DNA of 11,797 bases from positions 1 to 11,797 of the forward strand of contig NATJ01000013.1 in the NCBI GenBank assembly GCA_002085305.1, written 5' to 3'. A model generated the notes under the pieces. That model was not told the origin of the DNA and did no database searches. It saw only the letters and a list, made by a program, of their open reading frames with translations. The position numbers and the translations under genes were made by a program. This stretch comes from Epsilonproteobacteria bacterium 4484_65 (GTDB lineage: Bacteria; Campylobacterota; Campylobacteria; Campylobacterales; Sulfurovaceae). Shown here piece by piece: positions 6,923 to 11,797 of this stretch (its first letter is position 1; the number at the start of each line of letters is the position of its first letter).

Positions 6923-7657
6923 TTATTTAAGTTGGTAGTGAAGTGTGAGATTTACACTTGTTGGTAACGAAATAGGAATATTTCTAGTGTTTATAGGAAA
7001 AGCTTTTTTCACTGCATATCGTGCCGAATTATGAAATACTTTTGGTCCACTCACAGAAATGTGCCCCACATTACCATTTGCAAGAATAGTAAATCGTACT
7101 TTCACTTTACCTTGCATTCCTCTTCTTTTTGCTATTTTAGGGTAACTTTTATGTTGATTGATCTTTTGTCTTACTTTGGAAAGAAATTGATTTTTTTTGG
7201 CTGTACTATTTCTTGAGGTACCTGATCTTTTAAGCCCTTTGGTTGTTTTTGATGGTGCTTTTTTTCGTACTTTCTTTTTAATTTTCTTCTTTTTTACCTT
7301 TTTTTTCTTTTTTACTACAGGTTTTTTTTCAACTATAGGTTTAGGAACGATCTTTGGTTCTATGGGTTTTGGTATGATCTTTTCTGGAATTGACTTTTCT
7401 TCAACGATAGGTTCAGGCTCAGGTTCTTCTATGATCTCTTCTTCAACGACAGGTTCTTCTTTTTCTATCTCTTCAGGTTCTTCCACAGGAGGTACAACTT
7501 CCTGAACACAGGTAGAGAGGGAAAGGTGTATGGTCTGGTCTTGTGGCTTTTGATCTGCGATAAGGTACTGGTACTGTACGTAAAAGTAAGTCCCCGCCAA
7601 CAGAAGGTAAAAGAGTGTTGTACTAAAGTAAGAAATCAGATAACGATGTTTAAACAC
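6923..7657 (-). CDS. tonB: TonB-family energy transducer
   Basis: This 244-residue protein (GTG start) has one N-terminal membrane anchor (about 6-28). An acidic Pro/Glu linker (about 54-90) is followed by Pro/Lys segments and a very basic run (about 111-133, mostly Lys with Val, Ile, Arg). The C-terminal TonB domain (about 162-244) shows YPKIAKRRGMQGKVKVRFTI and ends LTLHYQLK. TonB couples inner-membrane proton-motive force, through ExbB/ExbD, to outer-membrane receptors. No exbBD is in the window, so it must use partners encoded elsewhere. Lying 60 nt upstream of the copper receptor, it is probably dedicated to it. GTG 7655-7657 has AAAAGGG 5 nt upstream and sits 19 nt after the predicted start site. 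The longer in-frame TTG at 7691-7693 has no ribosome-binding site and lies upstream of that start site. Confidence 0.88.
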   Translation of the reverse strand: MFKHRYLISYFSTTLFYLLLAGTYFYVQYQYLIADQKPQDQTIHLSLSTCVQEVVPPVEEPEEIEKEEPVVEEEIIEEPEPEPIVEEKSIPEKIIPKPIEPKIVPKPIVEKKPVVKKKKKVKKKKIKKKVRKKAPSKTTKGLKRSGTSRNSTAKKNQFLSKVRQKINQHKSYPKIAKRRGMQGKVKVRFTILANGNVGHISVSGPKVFHNSARYAVKKAFPINTRNIPISLPTSVNLTLHYQLK

Positions 7658-7676
7658 AACATCCCTTTTATTTAGA

Positions 7677-7725
7677 GTTTTGAAGTCTAGCAAAGATATG
7701 TTAAAAAAATGTTAATTTAAATCAA
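7677..7725 (-). promoter_or_regulatory. Class II Crp/Fnr-type promoter of tonB-nosA
   Basis: On the minus strand TTGAT-TTAA-ATTAA (7712-7725) matches the Fnr consensus TTGAT-N4-ATCAA at 9 of 10 arm positions. TAGACT at 7684-7689 is a -10-like hexamer exactly 22 bp downstream. The geometry is the same as at nosZ and nosB, with a predicted start near 7677. The box and -10 are weaker than the other two in this AT-rich spacer, so the shared spacing is the main support. Confidence 0.5.
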
Positions 7726-7750
7726 GATTTATATTCCGTTGATGTTCCCT

Positions 7751-7759
7751 TGCTACAAT
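7751..7759 (+). promoter_or_regulatory. Extended -10 promoter element of the lytic transglycosylase
   Basis: TGCTACAAT fits an extended -10 (TGnTATAAT, one mismatch). It has no clear -35, which is usual for Campylobacterota sigma-70 promoters. It would start transcription near 7766, about 32 nt before the ATG at 7798. The Crp/Fnr-like box at 7712-7725 would be centred at about -47.5 for this promoter, which is not a standard activating position. Confidence 0.45.
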
Positions 7760-7797
7760 GGATGCTAGAATATGCCCAAACTATGCAAAGGATAAAA

Positions 7798-8820
7798 ATG
7801 GCAAACTTTAAATTACTCTTTCTCTTGTTTTTCATTTGCACGTCTGGTCTAATGGCAAAAGACTATACAAAGAAACGTGAGGTTCGTGTTTTCATTGACC
7901 AGATGGTCAAACAGCATAAATTCAACAGAAGTGAACTCAATAGGCTATTCAGCCATACCAAATTTCAAAAAAAAGCATTGGCCATTTATGTCCCTTCACT
8001 GAGACCAAAAGTTAAAGCCTCAAAGAAAGTACACAAAAAACAGGGTTCATGGGACACATACGAAAAGATATTTCTTAAAGAATCAAAGGTAACAAAAGGT
8101 GTCTCCTATATGCATAAGCATCGCAATACACTTGCAAAAGCCTATCAAAAATATGGTGTTCAACCCGAATATATTATAGCGATCATTGGTATAGAGAGCC
8201 ATTATGGTGTAAATAGGGGAAAATTTCCCGTATTTGATATTTTAACAACTCTGGCTTTCGAAAAAAATCGAAGGAAACGATTTTACAAATCAGAACTCAA
8301 AGCGTTTCTTCTGATGACCCGTAGAGAGAAAGTCAATCCCAAAAATGTGATGGGATCATATGCAGGTGCCATCGGACTGGGACAGTTTATGCCAAGCAAT
8401 TATAAAACATTTGTGGTTGATTTTAATAAAGACGGCAAAAAACAGATGAACCATCCTTCTGATGCCATTGGAAGTATCGCCTACTACCTCAAGCGTCATA
8501 ACTGGCGGAAAAGAGAGCCTGTAGCCACAAGGGTTACTTACCCAGGGACACGGTATCGTGGTAAGAAAACTGGATATAAACATAAATACAACAGAGCTTC
8601 CCTAAAAGGGATCACACCAAAAAATAAATTTAATTATAGGGATAAAGTGCATCTCATCAAACTAAAACGTACCAGTTATGATGAACTTTGGTATGGAACT
8701 AAAAATTTCTACACGATTACGAGGTACAATCACAGTAACTATTATGCCATGGCTGTTTATCAGCTTGCACAGCGGATCAAAAGCAAGTATCAAAAAACCT
8801 ACGGGAAGAGTCTAAGGTAG
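7798..8820 (+). CDS. Lytic murein transglycosylase, MltB/SLT_2 family
   Basis: This 340-residue exported protein is predicted to cleave peptidoglycan between MurNAc and GlcNAc, forming 1,6-anhydro ends. A signal peptide (1 to about 20, ending GLMA) precedes the mature protein. C14 is not in a convincing lipobox, so a soluble periplasmic form is likelier than a lipoprotein. The catalytic Glu is E133 in GIESHYG. The substrate-groove motif GSYAGAIGLGQFMPSNY (186-202) and DAIGSIAYYL (about 222-231) are typical of MltB (GH103). The C-terminal third is unusually Lys/Arg/Tyr-rich. The start is ATG 7798-7800, because AAAGGA lies 5 nt upstream and the signal peptide begins right after it; in-frame TTG 7750 and ATG 7783 would put 5-16 polar residues ahead. 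It is divergent from tonB, with no evident link to N2O reduction. Confidence 0.92.
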   Translation: MANFKLLFLLFFICTSGLMAKDYTKKREVRVFIDQMVKQHKFNRSELNRLFSHTKFQKKALAIYVPSLRPKVKASKKVHKKQGSWDTYEKIFLKESKVTKGVSYMHKHRNTLAKAYQKYGVQPEYIIAIIGIESHYGVNRGKFPVFDILTTLAFEKNRRKRFYKSELKAFLLMTRREKVNPKNVMGSYAGAIGLGQFMPSNYKTFVVDFNKDGKKQMNHPSDAIGSIAYYLKRHNWRKREPVATRVTYPGTRYRGKKTGYKHKYNRASLKGITPKNKFNYRDKVHLIKLKRTSYDELWYGTKNFYTITRYNHSNYYAMAVYQLAQRIKSKYQKTYGKSLR

Positions 8821-8864
8821 TATTCATATTACTCTCTCTACTCCTAAGACTGTGCATGTTCCTA

Positions 8865-8997
8865 GAAGTGGAGACTTCAGTCCCACCTGAAATTTGCATA
8901 AATGCATATCTTTAACTCCAAAAAGAAGTATTACTCTCTAATAAGTACAAACTTTTTCAAGCAAATAAACTTTGTGTGGGACTAAAGTCTCCACTTC
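8865..8997. repeat. Second inverted pair of REP-like repeats between convergent genes
   Basis: The unit GAAGTGGAGACT...AGTCCCAC (22 bp, 8865-8886) recurs inverted at 8976-8997 with one mismatch in 22. Each unit folds on itself: GTGG-GACT pairs with AGTC-CCAC, with a bulged A and a 2-nt loop. The full element is 133 bp, a usual REPIN size. It fills the space between the transglycosylase stop and the RND stop, where it could end transcripts from both sides. Its sequence is unrelated to the 738-805 pair. An 11-bp direct repeat (TATTACTCTCT) also occurs at 8827-8837 and about 8929-8939. Confidence 0.7.
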
Positions 8998-9013
8998 CGT
9001 GACAAAGAGAAAC

Positions 9014-11797
9014 TTATGATGTTCGCACCTTCTCCTCATTTACTGTCCAGATAAATACTATAGGGATAAACACCAGTGTCATAAATGTCCCTACTATCAA
9101 TCCACCAATAGCTACCGCACCTAATGGTGCCAGTCTTTCCAGTCCTATGGCAGCACCCTGTGCTACGGGGAGCATACCTACCGAGACTGCAAATGCTGTC
9201 ATAAGCACAGGTCGTGTACGGATCTTGAGGGACTCCATCATTGCATCTTTCTTGTTCATCCCCGCCTGTATCTGTTCCAGAGCAAAGTGAATGAGCAAAA
9301 TAGCATTATTTACAATAACCCCGGAGAGCAACATAAAGCCCATCATTGCCGGCATAGAGGTATGATATCCAACAGCAAGCATCGTCCATGATGCACCAAT
9401 GATCGTTAGGGGAATAGAAAAAAGTATCATCAATGATATCTTCACATTGGCAAACATTACAATGAGGGTAAAAAAGATAAGTACAACAGCTATTGAGATA
9501 GCCCCTCCCATACGTCCTGCTGAAGATTTAAACTGTTTAACATCACCAGTCTGCATCAATTCTACACCTTGAGGAAGATTTACCTCTTCAAGATGTTTTT
9601 CAAAATTTGCCATAATGTGTGAAATGGCACCTTTTTCTCTGTTTCCATACACTTCAAGCGTATATTCCAGCCCTTCTCTGCTAATAGAGCTAGGCTCTTT
9701 TGTAAAATCTAAAGCAGCTATTTTATTTAAAGGGATCTTGCCTTTAGGAGTATCGATAAGCATACTTAAGATCGTATCAAAATCACCTATCTGTTTTTGA
9801 GGTAACCACACTCTTACAGTATAGTCCATACTGTTATCTTTAGCAAAAGTAGCAACGGGTGCTCCACGTAGGGCTAGTTGCAACTGTGCTGTTACATCTG
9901 AACGTTTAAGTCCATAACGCATCGCTTCAGCTTCATCTATATTGAGATTATAGACCACTTTATCCATATCCCAGGAGATAGAAGTTGATACAACACCTTT
10001 TGTCTTCCGTAGCGCTTTCTCCACATCTTCTCCTGCAGCCTGCAGTGAATTCAGATCTGAAGAACTCAACATAGCATCCACACTCGCACGGATACTTGAC
10101 ATTGCAGAGGAGCCGGCAGGTGCAATATCCAAATACTTCACATGAGGAATTTGAGCTATCTCTTTACGCAATGCTCTTGCGATCTGCCAGATATCTGCCT
10201 CTCTTTTGTATCTATCTACATAGGTTGCCAAGATAAACATATGGTCTATGCCAGACCCGGACCCAATACTCAATACGCCCGCCTCAGAACCGATACTCCC
10301 CGAAACACGTAAAAGTTCACCCTGCTCTTCAATGATCTTATTGACCTTTTGCATAATTTCTTCGCTCTTGGCTATAGGAAGATTTGTATCTGTAGTGATC
10401 TTAATGTTTACACCTCCGGTATCCATAGGCGGCATAAGCTCTTGACCAACGACAGGCATTACTATCTTAGCCGAAATCACAAAAAGTGCAATAAGTGCAG
10501 CAATTGAAAAGAACCCTAAGATTTTAGAAGAAGTAATAGCCCTTACAACTGAAGAGAAAAAACTCTGAACCATATCATTGGCACGACCGATGACTGCATG
10601 AAAACCATTTTCAACTTTAAGTAAAAGTGGATTCTCGATCGCCAAAATATGCAGAGAAAGCAAAGGTACTGCAACAATGGAAATAACATACGAAGCGATT
10701 AAAGCCAAAAGAAGCGTTCCAACAAGTGGTCCAAAAACTGTTTGGGGATATCCGCCAACAAAAAGCATAGGTGAAAGAGCGATCATTGTGGTTATCGTAC
10801 CGGAAAAATCTGCAAACATGATCTCCTTGGTTCCATCAAGGACTGCTGTGCGTATCTCTTTTCCCAACTCCCGATAGTGCCTTTCGATGTTTTCCATCAC
10901 CACCACTGTATCATCCAACAACAGCCCCAATGCTAAAATGATCGCTGTAAGTGTTACCACATTAAAATCTATCCCCACTAGCCACATCAATGCAATTGTC
11001 GAAGCATATACCAAAGGAATCGTTACAAGTACTACCAGTATCTGTCGGAAACTTGCCAAAAAGAGAAACACAATGATCGTTGACATGATAATGGCATCAC
11101 GAAGAGATTCAAACATATTTGTCGTACTCTGAACGATCGTCTCTTTTTGGGTGTCACTCACTTCAAAATTAATATTTGGATATTGTGTTTTAAAGTCATC
11201 GATCACATGCTCTGCTTTATCAATAGTGTGAATAACATCTGCAGAAACAGAACGCTGTATAGACAGGGCGATCGCTGCTTTACCATTCCCGTAATACGCA
11301 GCAGAGTTTTCATAATGCCCAAAATAGACTTCTGCTACATCTGAGAGTTTAATATCCGATGTAACCATTAATGCTTTGAGTGCAGATACTTTGTCTCTTT
11401 TCCCTTGTGATTTAAGCAGATAACGATTTTCTTCATTACTTACAAATCCTACAGCATATTCATTGTTGTTTTTTTGCAGAGTAGCAATAACTTCTCCCAA
11501 AGAGAGATGGTAACTGTCCAGTTTATCTTTATCGACAATGATCTGTAACTCTTTTTCATATCCGCCAAAGATATCAACATTTGCAACACCTTTGGTTTTT
11601 AGCAATTTATGCTTAATATCACCACTTGCCAGATCACGGATGTCTTCCAGTGTGAGTGCCGTATCACCTTTAGGAGACATTGCTATGACAAGTACAGGTG
11701 CTGTTGCTTCTGTGATCTTAATAATTTGCGGTTCTTTAATATCTTTTGGAAGTTTTGCACGGATCTTAGAGAGGGCATTGGTTACATCATTTACTGC
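9014..11797 (-). CDS. RND-family efflux permease, HAE-1/AcrB-like (partial, N-terminus beyond window)
   Basis: At least 927 residues are visible. The frame is open to the right edge, and the segment upstream of the internal Met at 11680 reads as good RND sequence (NALSKIRAKLPKDIKEP, then PVLVIA). About 90-100 N-terminal residues, including the first membrane helix, are missing. It is an inner-membrane proton-driven exporter working with a periplasmic adaptor and outer-membrane channel. The fourth-helix motif LGLLLDDTVVVMEN (near 10890-10930) keeps the Asp pair used for proton transfer in AcrB. This argues against the heavy-metal CusA type, which has a different motif there. In helix 10, GVIVNNAILLIHF (near 9280-9320) has Asn where AcrB has its conserved Lys, as in many non-enterobacterial RND pumps. 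The substrate is unknown. The partner genes would lie upstream, outside the window. Confidence 0.93.
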   Translation of the reverse strand, partial: AVNDVTNALSKIRAKLPKDIKEPQIIKITEATAPVLVIAMSPKGDTALTLEDIRDLASGDIKHKLLKTKGVANVDIFGGYEKELQIIVDKDKLDSYHLSLGEVIATLQKNNNEYAVGFVSNEENRYLLKSQGKRDKVSALKALMVTSDIKLSDVAEVYFGHYENSAAYYGNGKAAIALSIQRSVSADVIHTIDKAEHVIDDFKTQYPNINFEVSDTQKETIVQSTTNMFESLRDAIIMSTIIVFLFLASFRQILVVLVTIPLVYASTIALMWLVGIDFNVVTLTAIILALGLLLDDTVVVMENIERHYRELGKEIRTAVLDGTKEIMFADFSGTITTMIALSPMLFVGGYPQTVFGPLVGTLLLALIASYVISIVAVPLLSLHILAIENPLLLKVENGFHAVIGRANDMVQSFFSSVVRAITSSKILGFFSIAALIALFVISAKIVMPVVGQELMPPMDTGGVNIKITTDTNLPIAKSEEIMQKVNKIIEEQGELLRVSGSIGSEAGVLSIGSGSGIDHMFILATYVDRYKREADIWQIARALRKEIAQIPHVKYLDIAPAGSSAMSSIRASVDAMLSSSDLNSLQAAGEDVEKALRKTKGVVSTSISWDMDKVVYNLNIDEAEAMRYGLKRSDVTAQLQLALRGAPVATFAKDNSMDYTVRVWLPQKQIGDFDTILSMLIDTPKGKIPLNKIAALDFTKEPSSISREGLEYTLEVYGNREKGAISHIMANFEKHLEEVNLPQGVELMQTGDVKQFKSSAGRMGGAISIAVVLIFFTLIVMFANVKISLMILFSIPLTIIGASWTMLAVGYHTSMPAMMGFMLLSGVIVNNAILLIHFALEQIQAGMNKKDAMMESLKIRTRPVLMTAFAVSVGMLPVAQGAAIGLERLAPLGAVAIGGLIVGTFMTLVFIPIVFIWTVNEEKVRTS

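Noticed and set aside
7719..7730. Palindrome AAATCAAGATTT overlapping the tonB Crp/Fnr-like box
   Set aside because: It overlaps the better-explained box and does not match a known operator; chance is likely in AT-rich sequence.
9014..11797. RND pump as a copper (CusA-type) exporter linked to the copper locus
   Set aside because: The helix-4 motif has the LDDTVVVMEN Asp pair of drug-type pumps, and the gene is separated from the nos block by a divergent gene and a repeat element.

Overview
The window looks like a chromosomal segment of a Campylobacterota (epsilonproteobacterial) denitrifier, most likely a Sulfurovum/Sulfurimonas-type organism. The reasons are low GC, a Sec-exported clade II nitrous oxide reductase with a fused cytochrome c domain, and the nosZ-nosB-nosD order typical of that group. 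The genus is inferred from style and gene order; no database search was run.

Layout. Five genes on the minus strand, read right to left, form a nitrous-oxide-respiration and copper-supply block: tonB (6923-7657), a NosA/OprC-type TonB-dependent copper receptor (4772-6862), nosZ (1863-4457), nosB (810-1589) and nosD (1-724, cut by the window edge). Divergent from tonB is a MltB-type lytic transglycosylase (7798-8820, plus strand). Convergent with it is a large RND efflux permease (9014-11797, minus strand), whose N-terminus lies beyond the right edge.

How the genes work together. NosZ reduces N2O to N2 in the periplasm and needs many copper atoms (CuA and CuZ). The receptor carries CxxxM and HxM motifs like those that bind copper in OprC, and the TonB next to it could energise it. 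NosB and NosD are accessory proteins of the clade II nos system. Three promoters (tonB, nosZ, nosB) each have a Crp/Fnr-type 14-bp box exactly 22 bp upstream of a -10-like hexamer, which is class II activator geometry centred at -41.5. Copper uptake and the reductase cluster therefore appear to be wired to the same anaerobic or nitrogen-oxide-responsive regulator.

Non-coding structure. Two inverted pairs of short hairpin-forming repeats (REPIN/BIME-like, with unrelated sequences) lie between nosB and nosD (738-805) and between the convergent transglycosylase and RND genes (8865-8997). A run of five small stem-loops fills the nosZ-nosB gap (1734-1855). Two more hairpins lie between the receptor and nosZ (4698-4758). 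No tRNA, rRNA, CRISPR array, transposase or attachment site was seen.
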